Shown here: positions 16,983 to 26,048 of the stretch, in pieces | How the letters are laid out: every line of letters starts with the position of its first letter | Numbering within the stretch: position 1 is the stretch's first letter | Origin: Ornithinimicrobium sp. F0845 | GTDB taxonomy: Bacteria > Actinomycetota > Actinomycetes > Actinomycetales > Dermatophilaceae | Reading direction: 5' to 3' | DNA: 64,000 nt | NCBI RefSeq assembly: GCF_023015765.1 | Contig: NZ_JALKAL010000012.1 | Coordinates: forward strand, 1-64,000 | Program-made: the position numbers and the translations under genes | Notes under the pieces: model-generated | Told to the model about the DNA's origin: nothing | Databases searched by the model: none | What the model saw: only the letters and a program-made list of their open reading frames with translations

Positions 16983-19900
16983 TTAAACCGCTTCCTTGCG
17001 ATCGGCGAGCCAGCCGTGCTCGTCGAGGATCCGCCGGGTCCGTTCGGGCAGGTCTGCCGGTGGGCCGTCTGGGTCGTCGGTGCGGTTGCAGACGTCGTCG
17101 CGCAGGATTCGGGTGGCTTCGCTCGGGTGGCCTTCGCGGATGGTGACGGCCGCCAGGTCGAGCGTGGGTATCTCCTCGTGGGGCGCGGCCAGGCTGGCGA
17201 TCTCGGCCGCGGCCCGGGCACCAGCGAGGTCGCCGGCCTGCAGGTCGTGGGTGACCACGAGGTGCGCGACGTCGACCACAGCACAGGTCATGTGCTGGTC
17301 CAGCCGGTCGCCCTCGAACAGCCACGCCCACCCGCCGCGGCGCAACTGGTCGAAGGGTTTCCCCACCACCAGGCGGAGCGCCTGCTTGAGGTCGTTCATC
17401 CCTTCGCCCCCTCCTCGAGCCTCACCGCGGGCCCTCAGGCGCCGGAACAGGTCGACGTCGACGAGCAGCCCGCGGACCTGGTAGACGTTGACACCACGCT
17501 GCTGGGTTGCGGGGGCGTCCTGGGCGTAAGGGACGTGCAGCTGCCCGTCGGCGTCGTTGCCCAGCCAGTCCCGGCACCGCGCGACGTAGTCGCGGGCCTT
17601 GGACTCGCTCAGGTTGAACGCCTCGGCCGTTTCGGCCGCGGTGACACCGCCCGGGCGCAGTCCGAGGTAAGCGAGCAGTTCGGTGAAGTAGGCCTTGCGG
17701 TCGGCCATCGGCTTGCCCCACGTCTTGGCCTTCACCGGCCCGAGCAGGGTCAGCTTGGGCACCCGCGCCTGCGGCTCCCACCACGCCGCCAGGTCCTCGT
17801 CCAGCCTCGGGTCGGTGTCCACGACCTGCTGCGCGACGTCCAGGTCCACGTGTGGAGAGAGAGTGGCCAGGTCGTCCTTCGTGGTCGCCGCAGCCTCCAC
17901 GTAGGTCTGGTCGTCCTCGGGCAGGAGCGTGGCGGTCGACCCGGGCCCGACCTGAACTCCTGACGCCCTGGGAGTGGTGTGCTCGGGCAGGATCGCTCCC
18001 GCCTGATCGGCCCAGGACCGCCAGCCGCGGTCGTCGTCGTCGTTGGTGGCTGGCGGCATGGGCACGTCCTGCTCGGTCTGGCTCTGCGCGAGGAGAGCCG
18101 CGCACCCGGCAGCCTCGTCGGCGGTCAGCCCGACACCGACCAGGTCCAGACCGGCCGCTGGCAGCTGGACCCGACCGTCTGCGGTGGCAACCACCTTCAT
18201 CGCGTGCTGGCTCGGGTTTCCACCGCGCACGAGGATGGAGGCTCCCGTGCGGCCGGCATGCCCGGAGAGCAGCTGGCTCAGTTGCCCCGCTGCGGCCACC
18301 TCGGTGGACTCGGCGTTCAGCAGCACCAGTCGTGCAGGCCAGGTCTCCTCCCCCGTCTGCGCCACACGGGCCGTGACCACGTCAGCCTCGCCGGTCCGGT
18401 CGATAACCCCGACCACCTCGGCGACCATATCCTCCAGGTCCTGCGTCGTCGCCTCCCGCAGGCGTGCGGGATTCATCGGGATGACCTCGTGGGCCACGCC
18501 CAGGCAGTCCACCCGCACGCCGGCTGACCACGGGTTCACCGCGACCTCGGCAGCCAGGAAGCGCGCCAGGTCCTCCACGTACTCTGGCGCACCTGTCAGG
18601 CACACCTCCAGATCCTCCAGGTTGAGCAACCACATGCTCCCGTCGTCGCCTGCACCGATGGAGACAAGGAGAGGGAACGGTGCCGGAGCGTCCTGCACGC
18701 GGGGCCCGACCTGCTCCAGGTCCGCGTCCGACGGAAGGAACCAGTGCAGTTGGTCGGCCGACCCGTCCCACGGCTCCCCGAGGTCTGCACCATCCTGCAG
18801 GTGCAGGGTCAGCCCGGCCTCGGCCAGTTGCACCGCCACGACAGCCGGCACGCCGACCCCGCTCTCCCGGCACCGGGCGCCGAGCCTGCGCAGCGTCTCG
18901 TCGAGCTGCTCGAGGGTCGGCGCGGCCGCGACCCCCTGCGTCTCGATCGTCTTCTCCACCGGGACCAGTGCGGGCTCGGTCGCGGCCAATCCACGCCCTG
19001 GTCTGCGGGTGCGGAACCTGGACCTGCGGCGCAGGCCGAGTGCGAGGAACAGCGCGCCTCCCAGCAGCGCGCCGGACCCGACAATGCCCTCCAGCAGCCA
19101 CGGCGGGGCATCCTCGCGGTCCTCTCCCGCAGCATCGACCTCCTCGTCGGCGCTCATGAATGCGCCTGCGGCGGCATGATCGCGGTCGCCGTCCGCCACC
19201 TCCGGTGAGACCGGTTCTGGAGCTGTTGTTCGGAGTTCCGTCCCTACCGCTGTCGCGGCGGCTGGGGACGAGAGCGCGTCCACTCGTGCCAGCGCGGCGT
19301 CCTGGTCAGCGTCGTTCGTCTCGGTCGGGGGGACGATTCCGGCATACTCCTCCACCGGTGCTGCTGCTGGCGCCTCGACCGGGTGGTGCCCGGGCAGGGT
19401 GAGGCGCCAGCCGGGGTAGATCAGGTCCGGGTCCGCCAGCTGACGCCCGTCGGGTTGCACCGTGTCGTGGGAGGCCCGGTAGATCTGCGGCCATCGTGCG
19501 CTGTCGCCGAGGTGGGTGGCCGCGAGGCCGCTGAGGGTGTCACCCTCGACCACGATCACCTGCTTCTCTTCGGCGGCCCGGTCGGCGGGTGCTGGGATCG
19601 TCAGTTCCAGGCCGGGGGTGACCCAGTCTGCGCCGGCTGTCAGCTGGTCGCGGTTGAGGTCGAGGATGCGGTGGTACTCGTGGCCCGATCCCAGACGATT
19701 CTCTGCGATGGACCAGAGCGTGTCCCCCGGCTGCACCTGGTAGTTGCTTGTTCCTTCGACAGGCTGTTCTGCCTGGTCCGGTGCGGTTGCGTTCTCAGCT
19801 GCAGGTGCCTGCGCTGGGGTCGAGATGAGTGCGGCGTGCACCAGCTGCGGGGCCGGCTCGGCAGCAGCCGCGACCATGTTGGGGCCCAGCGGCGCTGCGA

Positions 19901-20243
19901 TGAACAGCGCCAGGGCAGCTGTGACCAGCCCCCGCACCGAGGCTTGCGGGAGGGTCAGCCCGGGCAGGCGGGGCGCGCGGATCCCGCGCAGCTGCCACGC
20001 GAGCTCGATCAGGATGCTGACCGCCAGCGCGGCCCATACGAGCCAGCCGAGGATGACCGCGCCGGCCAAGGCCAGGGTCCCGTCGTCGGGGCGTAGCAGC
20101 GCGTCCCGGGCCTGGTCCAGTGTGGGCAGGGTATCCGGGAGCGGGTTTCCGCCGACGGCGACCAGCAGCACCGGTAGCCCGATCAGGATGCCGGTCAGGA
20201 CGAGCAGGGCGCCCAGGCCTTGCAGGGAACGTCGAAGTCTCAT
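16983..20243 (-). CDS. LysM-repeat membrane protein with C-terminal BTAD regulator-like domain
   Basis: The 1086-residue protein has three N-terminal transmembrane helices (about 10-30, 57-80, 105-127). Two LysM peptidoglycan-binding domains follow (168-217, with QPGDTLWSIA; 229-284, with VEGDTLSGLA). A further helix lies near 385-405, before RRRSRFRTRR. The large cytoplasmic part ends in a winged-helix plus BTAD-like helical repeat (LSESKARDYVARCRDWLG, then VDVDLFRRL and later helices). The LysM-TM-BTAD layout is common beside actinobacterial Tad loci. It could sense or anchor to the wall while contacting the pilus machinery; the BTAD part has lost any obvious response to a signal. It overlaps the TadG gene by four bases. 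Confidence 0.88.
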   Translation of the reverse strand: MRLRRSLQGLGALLVLTGILIGLPVLLVAVGGNPLPDTLPTLDQARDALLRPDDGTLALAGAVILGWLVWAALAVSILIELAWQLRGIRAPRLPGLTLPQASVRGLVTAALALFIAAPLGPNMVAAAAEPAPQLVHAALISTPAQAPAAENATAPDQAEQPVEGTSNYQVQPGDTLWSIAENRLGSGHEYHRILDLNRDQLTAGADWVTPGLELTIPAPADRAAEEKQVIVVEGDTLSGLAATHLGDSARWPQIYRASHDTVQPDGRQLADPDLIYPGWRLTLPGHHPVEAPAAAPVEEYAGIVPPTETNDADQDAALARVDALSSPAAATAVGTELRTTAPEPVSPEVADGDRDHAAAGAFMSADEEVDAAGEDREDAPPWLLEGIVGSGALLGGALFLALGLRRRSRFRTRRPGRGLAATEPALVPVEKTIETQGVAAAPTLEQLDETLRRLGARCRESGVGVPAVVAVQLAEAGLTLHLQDGADLGEPWDGSADQLHWFLPSDADLEQVGPRVQDAPAPFPLLVSIGAGDDGSMWLLNLEDLEVCLTGAPEYVEDLARFLAAEVAVNPWSAGVRVDCLGVAHEVIPMNPARLREATTQDLEDMVAEVVGVIDRTGEADVVTARVAQTGEETWPARLVLLNAESTEVAAAGQLSQLLSGHAGRTGASILVRGGNPSQHAMKVVATADGRVQLPAAGLDLVGVGLTADEAAGCAALLAQSQTEQDVPMPPATNDDDDRGWRSWADQAGAILPEHTTPRASGVQVGPGSTATLLPEDDQTYVEAAATTKDDLATLSPHVDLDVAQQVVDTDPRLDEDLAAWWEPQARVPKLTLLGPVKAKTWGKPMADRKAYFTELLAYLGLRPGGVTAAETAEAFNLSESKARDYVARCRDWLGNDADGQLHVPYAQDAPATQQRGVNVYQVRGLLVDVDLFRRLRARGEARGGGEGMNDLKQALRLVVGKPFDQLRRGGWAWLFEGDRLDQHMTCAVVDVAHLVVTHDLQAGDLAGARAAAEIASLAAPHEEIPTLDLAAVTIREGHPSEATRILRDDVCNRTDDPDGPPADLPERTRRILDEHGWLADRKEAV

Positions 20244-20692
20244 TGCTCCACTCCTTGTAGCGACCGGGTGATCCGGGCGTCTGCCGTTCCGGTGGCGCTC
20301 AGTCCGCTCACGCCGACGATCGACAGGAACTTGGTCGGGTAGACCGATGTCACTTCCACGCTGATGCTGTCCGGGCCACTTACCGAGGCCGACCCGGTCA
20401 CCCCAGCCTGGGCCAGGTAGGCCTGCGCCGCGGCTGCGGCCCGTCCGGGATCGGCGATCGCGTCGACCCCCCGGACGCCGGTGGCGACCTCGAGCTGCTG
20501 GCCGCCGGCCCGGGCGGCCTCACGCGCGACGCTCCTGGCCTCCTGCATGGCGTGGATGTGGCCGGAGACGTCGACGGCCAGGCCGGCCATCAGCGCGAAG
20601 GCGACGGCGATGACCGCGACGAACACGCTGACTGAGCCGCGGTCCTGTAGTTCTCGTGGGCGGCCAGTGACGGATCGCATGACGCTCCTCAC
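20240..20692 (-). CDS. TadG/TadE-like pseudopilin protein
   Basis: The 150-residue protein has a basic start, then DRG-SVSVF and a hydrophobic helix (AVIAVAFALMAGLAVDVSG), as in TadG-type proteins. The expected Glu five residues after the Gly is Phe here, so it may be uncleaved. The outer part carries AREAARAGGQQ, a pattern shared by TadE/G proteins. It is probably a minor pilus component. It overlaps both neighbours by ATGA. Confidence 0.85.
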   Translation of the reverse strand: MRSVMRSVTGRPRELQDRGSVSVFVAVIAVAFALMAGLAVDVSGHIHAMQEARSVAREAARAGGQQLEVATGVRGVDAIADPGRAAAAAQAYLAQAGVTGSASVSGPDSISVEVTSVYPTKFLSIVGVSGLSATGTADARITRSLQGVEQ

Positions 20693-21129
20693 CCCTGCCT
20701 GCTGCGGTAACTGTCAAGGGGTGAGGACATGGTTGCCTCCAGTGTCCGGTTGCCCGGGATCCCCGGGAAGGACACGTCTGACATGTCGACCACGCAGACG
20801 ACGCTCACCGAGACCTCCCCCGGGATCCCCGGTCGCAGGGCGAACGCGTTCGTGTCGACGGTCACCGTGCTGGACGCGCAGCGCAGGTCCTGGTTGGCCA
20901 GTGACGCGGCAGCGGCCCCGGTCGCGGCACTGCTGGCCTCAACCTCTGACCGCGAGATCGAGGCGGCCCGTGCCGCCTCCGCGGCCGCTGCCTGCACGCC
21001 CTGCTGCGCCAGTGCGTACCGGCCGGCGAACACGACTCCGAGGATGAACAGCATGAGGACCGGGGCCAGGATCACGACCTCGACGGCCACTGAACCCCGT
21101 TCCCGGAACAGCTGAACCTGACGGATCAT
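20689..21129 (-). CDS. TadE-family pseudopilin
   Basis: The 146-residue protein has RERG-SVAVEVVILAPVLMLF: a prepilin-type Gly followed by Glu at +5, leading a 20-residue hydrophobic helix. AAAEAARAAS follows, as in TadE proteins. Two Cys residues lie in the outer part. TadE proteins are minor pilins needed for Flp pilus assembly. The gene is coupled to both neighbours by ATGA-type overlaps. Confidence 0.87.
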   Translation of the reverse strand: MIRQVQLFRERGSVAVEVVILAPVLMLFILGVVFAGRYALAQQGVQAAAAEAARAASISRSEVEASSAATGAAAASLANQDLRCASSTVTVDTNAFALRPGIPGEVSVSVVCVVDMSDVSFPGIPGNRTLEATMSSPLDSYRSRQG

Positions 21130-21548
21130 CCGGTGATCCTCTCCACCGGAAAACTGGCCGACTGGGTGACCGTCGGGTTCCAGAACGGGACCAGTGCCTG
21201 TGCCTGGCCGGTGACGGTGATGGTGGCGGTCACCGGCGACCGGGAGCCTGTCACTGCGGGGTTGACCACGACGCCGTCGCCGGCGTCGGCCACGAAGCTG
21301 CTCGCGGCCGCGAGGCCCGCCCCCACGCTCGAGTCCTCGGCAGCGGCGACCCGTGCCCCGTCTGTGGCTGCACCGAGCGCTACGGCTCGGGCGTGCCAGA
21401 ACAGGCCGCCCTGGACGAGGGCTAGCAGCAACAGGAAGACCAGGGGCAGCAGGATGACGGTCTCGACCGAGCTCGAACCGCGGTCTCGGGGTTCGGTGCG
21501 CAACGAGCGCTCCTGACCCCGGTCCCGTAGACCGAGCAGCCTGACCAT
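21126..21548 (-). CDS. TadE-family pseudopilin
   Basis: The 140-residue protein has a basic, polar start of ~28 residues. RDRG-SSSVETVILLPLVFLLL follows: the prepilin Gly and Glu+5 motif plus helix. The outer domain contains the ATDGARVAAAE segment common in TadE proteins. With the next two genes it forms a set of minor pilins following the Flp pilin gene. The start codon is GTG or ATG at 21548. Confidence 0.87.
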   Translation of the reverse strand: MVRLLGLRDRGQERSLRTEPRDRGSSSVETVILLPLVFLLLLALVQGGLFWHARAVALGAATDGARVAAAEDSSVGAGLAAASSFVADAGDGVVVNPAVTGSRSPVTATITVTGQAQALVPFWNPTVTQSASFPVERITG

Positions 21549-21550
21549 GA

Positions 21551-21751
21551 TCAGGTCAGACCGTTGAGCTTGCCCGTCGCCCAGGCGGTGAGCAGGCCGA
21601 TGATCAGGGTGGCCAGGCCGAACAGGCCGAGGGCGATGACGACGGTCTCGACGGAGATCGAACCCTTGTCGCGTCGGGCAGTCAGCTCATCGCGCAGGTG
21701 ACGGGCCTGGGTCGCGGCCCAGACGCTGAGGTTAAGGGTGGACTTCTTCAC
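21551..21751 (-). CDS. flp: Flp-type major pilin
   Basis: This short pilin has KGSISVETVVIAL: cleavage Gly, Glu at +5 and a C-terminal hydrophobic helix ending in GKLNGLT, as in Flp pilins. The start is chosen at GTG 21751 because AAGGAG lies six bases upstream. An in-frame ATG at 21772 gives a 73-residue form but lacks any Shine-Dalgarno sequence. A strong site fits a highly expressed major subunit. It lies between TadC and the TadE genes. Confidence 0.85.
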   Translation of the reverse strand: MKKSTLNLSVWAATQARHLRDELTARRDKGSISVETVVIALGLFGLATLIIGLLTAWATGKLNGLT

Positions 21752-21838
21752 GGTGTACTCCTTCGTTGCCATTGGTGAAGGTCGGTGTGTGGTTCTCGGA
21801 ACTTTGCCCCCGTGGGCTGCTGGGTCGTTGATCCGTGG

Positions 21839-22762
21839 TCAACCCCCCAGCATCCGAAGGAACTGAGGGCTGAGGAGGATGACCAGGAAGATGAGGGCGA
21901 GCAGGGTCATCGGAAGGGTCATGCGTTCGCTGACCTCGTTGGCCCTGGCCTTCTGAGCGGACAGGATCGCCCCGCGCATGCTGGCTGCGCGGGCCTTGAG
22001 CTGGGGGTAGATCCTGCCCCCGTCCTCACCAGAGAGGCGCATGATGTCGGCCAGCTCGTGCAGGTCCGGTATATCGAGCTCGTCGCCCAGGCCGCGCAGC
22101 GCGTCCCACGGGGTGAGGCCGGACCAGCGGGTGCGGGCCAACTCCTCGCGCAGCCTCTGGAAGATCCACGAGTCACCCACGAGGGCGGCCGCCTGCATCG
22201 CCTGCCGTGGGCCTGACCCTGCGGCCATCTCTAGGGTCACCAGGTCCACGAACGCGCCCAAGGACCGGGAGAACTCGACCCTGGCCTGGGCCGCGTCGCT
22301 GCGGACGTTGTAGTCGGGGATGAACCACAGCACGACCGCGAGGACCAGCGAGGCAAGCACGGGAACGTAGAAGGGAACGTCGAAGGAGAAGATCAACGCC
22401 AGCGAAGTAGCCGGGCCGGCAATGAGCCCGATGAAGGCGTAAAGGAGCTTCTCCCCGTAGAACCGGGGCAGGGTGATCCCCTGGACGGCCAGGTCGCTCG
22501 CTCGCACTCTCCCCCAGATCACGGCCGGCAGGTGTCGTGCACCCCAGCCGCCGAACACGTCCCGCACATCCTTCTCGGCGGCGTCGACGGGTTCCTGCGT
22601 GGCCGCCACCCGGGCCCGCTGCGCCTCGCGCGCGCCGGTCGGGGACAACCTGGCCAGTGTCTGTCCCAGGTCCGGCCGTGCCGGTACCACCTGGAACAGC
22701 AGCAGTGCCAGCCCAAGGCCGACCAGCGCCCCGGAAGCGATGAGGAGCTGCAGGGTGGTCAT
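21839..22762 (-). CDS. tadC: TadC-like GspF-domain platform protein
   Basis: The 307-residue protein has an N-terminal helix, two central helices (about 117-160) and a C-terminal helix, plus a T2SSF domain with MAAGSGPRQAMQ and LHELADIMRLSGEDGG. TadC pairs with TadB to form the inner-membrane platform on which TadA acts. It starts at ATG 22762, overlapping the TadB stop. The open frame continues upstream in a low-complexity shadow, which is ignored. Confidence 0.92.
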   Translation of the reverse strand: MTTLQLLIASGALVGLGLALLLFQVVPARPDLGQTLARLSPTGAREAQRARVAATQEPVDAAEKDVRDVFGGWGARHLPAVIWGRVRASDLAVQGITLPRFYGEKLLYAFIGLIAGPATSLALIFSFDVPFYVPVLASLVLAVVLWFIPDYNVRSDAAQARVEFSRSLGAFVDLVTLEMAAGSGPRQAMQAAALVGDSWIFQRLREELARTRWSGLTPWDALRGLGDELDIPDLHELADIMRLSGEDGGRIYPQLKARAASMRGAILSAQKARANEVSERMTLPMTLLALIFLVILLSPQFLRMLGG

Positions 22763-23622
22763 CGGGCCGCTTCCGCCCGGACGGTAGCGCCGATGAAACG
22801 CGGCATCGGCCTGCCCTGCGCCATCTTCTGCAGCCAGACCAGCAGCCCAACATAGAGACCCAGGTAGGACAGGAGCAGCACCTGACCGAACGGGGTGCTG
22901 TAGGGGGCGATGTAGTCCCCGGACAGCGCCAGGAATGCGAGCACCCCTAGGGTGATCATCGTGATGAGCCGGGCGTTGCTGCGCGGCTTGGCCCGGTCTG
23001 CCTCGATGTCGCGGCGGTTCTTCACGTCCTCGGCGACCGAGGCGGCCAGGTTCTCCAGCACCGCTGCCAGTCCGCCGCCGCGCCGGTTCGCAGCCAGCAG
23101 CAGGTTGGAGGCGATGAGGTCCCCGGTGGCGTCGTCGAGGTCGTCGGCGAAGGCGCGCAACGCGTCCTGGGTCGCCCACCGTGCCCTCAACCTTCCGGTC
23201 AACCGGGTGACCTCGGGCCTGATCGCTTCCGGGGTCGAGCGCAGGGAACGGATCAGGGCCTGCTCCAGCCCGATGCCGGCGCCCAGGGTGCCGGCCAGGG
23301 TGCGAACCCACTCCTCCATGGCCTCGACCCGCTCGATCTCCCGCCGGGCTGGTGGCGCGCTGAGCAGGACGGGGACACCGACCAGCGCGAGGGGTGCGAT
23401 CACGACCGCGACCAACCACCCGGTGATCAGGGCGATGAGTCCACCGACGGCGACGCCGACACCCAGCAGCGCCTTGGTGCGCTGTCCTAGTACGAGATTG
23501 CGCCCTTGTCCGCGGCGTCGAGCTCGCGGTGGCGGCACGGGGCGGCGCAAGAGTCCCAGCACGACCAGCAGCAGGCCGCCGACGATCAGCGCACCAGCCA
23601 CGGCGACCACCAGGGTAGTCAC
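22759..23622 (-). CDS. tadB: TadB-like GspF-domain platform protein
   Basis: The 287-residue protein starts at GTG 23622, with a GTGA overlap with the TadA stop. N-terminal helices are followed by a T2SSF domain (GAGIGLEQALIRSL; NRRGGGLAAVLENLA) and C-terminal helices. It forms the TadB half of the pilus platform. The ORF extends upstream into TadA sequence, but the coupled GTG is the natural start. Confidence 0.92.
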   Translation of the reverse strand: MTTLVVAVAGALIVGGLLLVVLGLLRRPVPPPRARRRGQGRNLVLGQRTKALLGVGVAVGGLIALITGWLVAVVIAPLALVGVPVLLSAPPARREIERVEAMEEWVRTLAGTLGAGIGLEQALIRSLRSTPEAIRPEVTRLTGRLRARWATQDALRAFADDLDDATGDLIASNLLLAANRRGGGLAAVLENLAASVAEDVKNRRDIEADRAKPRSNARLITMITLGVLAFLALSGDYIAPYSTPFGQVLLLSYLGLYVGLLVWLQKMAQGRPMPRFIGATVRAEAAR

Positions 23623-25238
23623 GAGGTGCCTCCCTGCTCCTGCTCGGCCGCGTAGGCGGCCAGGTCGAAGCCGAACCGGGCCAGGTCCCGGTAGTCGTCG
23701 GGCAGGACGTGCGCCCGGGCGAACAGTGCCCCGGGCTCGGCCTTGAACACATGGGTGGTGGCCCACCCCCGGTACTCCTCGCCCGGGGCGACGGTGATGA
23801 TCTCCGACAGGTACCGGGTGACCCGGGAGGTCCCGTCCGGCAGCGACTGGACATGTCGGGTCACGTGAGCGATGACGTCGATAGAGTCGGCCAGCGCAAG
23901 CTTGGCGTAGTCGTGGGTCGCGTGATGCCCGGACTTCATGATGGCCTGCACCAGCTTGCCCAGCGCCCCGACCGCGTTACGCGCGTGCGTCGTGGAGATC
24001 GACCCGGCCCCCGACGACATCGCGGTCAGCATCGCCTCGACCTCTGGGCCGCGGACCTCGCCGACGATCTGCCGGTTGAGGTTCATCCGGAAACTCGAAC
24101 GCAGTGCCTCCTCCAGCGTGTACTCCCCGGCCTGCCGACCGTCCGGCCCCACCTCCCCGGAACCTGGACGCGCCTCATACGCGTGCACGTAGGGGTGCCG
24201 TTCGGGCATCTGGTGCAGGTGCAGCTCGTACTCGGTCTCGAAGGTTCCGATGACCTCGTTGCGGGGGATCTCGTTGCACAGCCCCCGCACCATCGTCGTC
24301 TTCCCGGCGTTCTGGTCCCCGGAGACCACGACGGACCGCCCGGACCGGATGACCGCGGCCAGGAACGAAGCGGCCAGCGGGGTCAACATGTCCAGGTCGA
24401 CCAGGTCCTCCAGGGACACCTCCCTGAGGCGGTGGCGCCGGATGTTGACCTGCGGCCGGGGCGTGACCCACGCCTGGGCCGCCAACCGGGCCCCGCCGTC
24501 CAGGCGCAGGTCCAGGCTGGGATGGGACGGCGAGAAGGGCCTGGCGTTGACCTCGGACCGGGACGCCACGAAGGACAGAAAGTCCACCAGCTCTTGGTCC
24601 GACTCCGCGACCGCCGGTGCCGGCACCTGACGACCGCCGGTGAGCTCCACGAAGACACTGTCGTGACCGAAGATCATGATGTTCTCCACGTCCGGGTCGT
24701 CCACCAGCGGCTGCAACCGTCCCAGCCCGAACACCGCGTCGTACACGGCTCGCGCCAGTGCGTCCTGCGTTGCGACGTCCCAGACGGCCCCGCCGGCCCG
24801 CAGCGCCTCGGTGGCCTCCCGACGCAGGAGTTCTACGATGATCGCCCGCCCTCGCTCCTGCTGCGCCTCCCGGTCCTCCTCCCCCACCGGGTTTCCCTCC
24901 TGGCTAAGCCGGTCCGCGGCCTGCTGGCGCAGGCTGGCCACCAACGCCCAGTCCAGGTCTGCCGGCGTCCACCCGTGCTCACCCGCCCAGCGCACGTCCC
25001 TGGTCTGCAGGGGCACGACGTTCGTGCTGGGGCGACGGGAATCGCCCGGCTCACCGCCAGAACGGTCCTGGGCATCAGCCCGGCCGCCATCCAGCGTGAA
25101 CGCCCCGCGGCGCCGACCGCGCGCAGCACTGGGGGGTGCGCCGTGCCGGGGCGTCTCGGGCGTGGTGAACAGCGGCAGGCTGGACGGGTCGGCGCTCCCG
25201 GTCCCCGTGGGTTGCTCCTCGAACTCCTCGATGCTCAC
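23619..25238 (-). CDS. tadA: TadA/CpaF pilus assembly ATPase
   Basis: The 539-residue protein has a long polar N-terminus (~90 residues). The CpaF domain follows, with Walker A GDQNAGKTT, the Asp-box region TFETEYELHL, Walker B-like RQIVGEVRGPEVEAML, and the His-box SISTTHARNA. TadA hydrolyses ATP to extend and perhaps retract Flp pili in the cytoplasm. It overlaps TadZ upstream (ATGA) and TadB downstream. Confidence 0.95.
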   Translation of the reverse strand: MSIEEFEEQPTGTGSADPSSLPLFTTPETPRHGAPPSAARGRRRGAFTLDGGRADAQDRSGGEPGDSRRPSTNVVPLQTRDVRWAGEHGWTPADLDWALVASLRQQAADRLSQEGNPVGEEDREAQQERGRAIIVELLRREATEALRAGGAVWDVATQDALARAVYDAVFGLGRLQPLVDDPDVENIMIFGHDSVFVELTGGRQVPAPAVAESDQELVDFLSFVASRSEVNARPFSPSHPSLDLRLDGGARLAAQAWVTPRPQVNIRRHRLREVSLEDLVDLDMLTPLAASFLAAVIRSGRSVVVSGDQNAGKTTMVRGLCNEIPRNEVIGTFETEYELHLHQMPERHPYVHAYEARPGSGEVGPDGRQAGEYTLEEALRSSFRMNLNRQIVGEVRGPEVEAMLTAMSSGAGSISTTHARNAVGALGKLVQAIMKSGHHATHDYAKLALADSIDVIAHVTRHVQSLPDGTSRVTRYLSEIITVAPGEEYRGWATTHVFKAEPGALFARAHVLPDDYRDLARFGFDLAAYAAEQEQGGTS

Positions 25239-26047
25239 GTCTGCACCTGCTCCAGGTCGTGCGAGTTGTCAGCGATGTCATGGGAGATGTCCGCGATCGC
25301 CTTCCGCGCCGCGTCATCGAGGGTCCGCAGGCTGCGCACGAGCCTGCTCGAGGCCAGCCGCCTCGTCTGCGCACCGGCGGAGAACACTGCCGCGGTCCTC
25401 GGGTTCCAGTCCAGGCTTGCCAGAATTGGGTCCCGCCCGCCGCACGCCTCGGCCAGGACCTTGCCCACCTCACCGCGGGTGTAGGGCCGTCCCGCCCCGA
25501 CCAGGACGACACCCAGACCAGCCCCCCCGACCGTCTCCAGCTCCGAGTGCAGGGTGGCCAGCCACGAGCGCACCGTCGACAGCGCGACCAGGTCGCTGCG
25601 GCAAACCACCAACGACAGGTCCGAGCCATACAGCAGCGGCGTCGCCGACCCTTCCAGGCCGAGCCGGCCCAGGTCGATGATCGCGTCCTGCCCCGTGCCC
25701 TCCAGTGCCTTCAGCGCGCCGAGCAGGGGCTCCCACAGCCCGCCCAGGGCCCGGGCCTGAGTGTGGGACCGGGTTCCCGGCAGCAGCCCCACCTGCGAGT
25801 CGGACAACGCCATCGTCAATGTGGGAAGCACCGCCCTCAGCGACCCGTGCTGCTGCGCCGACCACAGCTCCAGGAGCGCGTCAGGCGGGACCATCTGACC
25901 CTGCAGGTAGCCGGCCAGCACGGCCGACCCGCCGGTGGGATCGGCATCGAGCAGGATCGTGCGGCGGGCCCTGGACAGCGCCCACCCCACCGCGGTCGTC
26001 GTCACCCCAGGAGACCCGGCGGCCGACGCCAACGTGATCACCGCCAT
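25235..26047 (-). CDS. TadZ/CpaE-like ParA-family protein
   Basis: The 270-residue protein starts MAVITLASAAGSPGVTTTA: a ParA-type deviant Walker A without the usual Lys. LLDADPTGGSAVL and later IDLGRLGLEGSA follow. TadZ/CpaE proteins mark the cell pole where the Tad machine assembles. It starts one base after the SAF-domain gene stop and overlaps TadA by ATGA. The 21-codon upstream extension of the frame is unneeded. Confidence 0.85.
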   Translation of the reverse strand: MAVITLASAAGSPGVTTTAVGWALSRARRTILLDADPTGGSAVLAGYLQGQMVPPDALLELWSAQQHGSLRAVLPTLTMALSDSQVGLLPGTRSHTQARALGGLWEPLLGALKALEGTGQDAIIDLGRLGLEGSATPLLYGSDLSLVVCRSDLVALSTVRSWLATLHSELETVGGAGLGVVLVGAGRPYTRGEVGKVLAEACGGRDPILASLDWNPRTAAVFSAGAQTRRLASSRLVRSLRTLDDAARKAIADISHDIADNSHDLEQVQT

Positions 26048-26048
26048 C

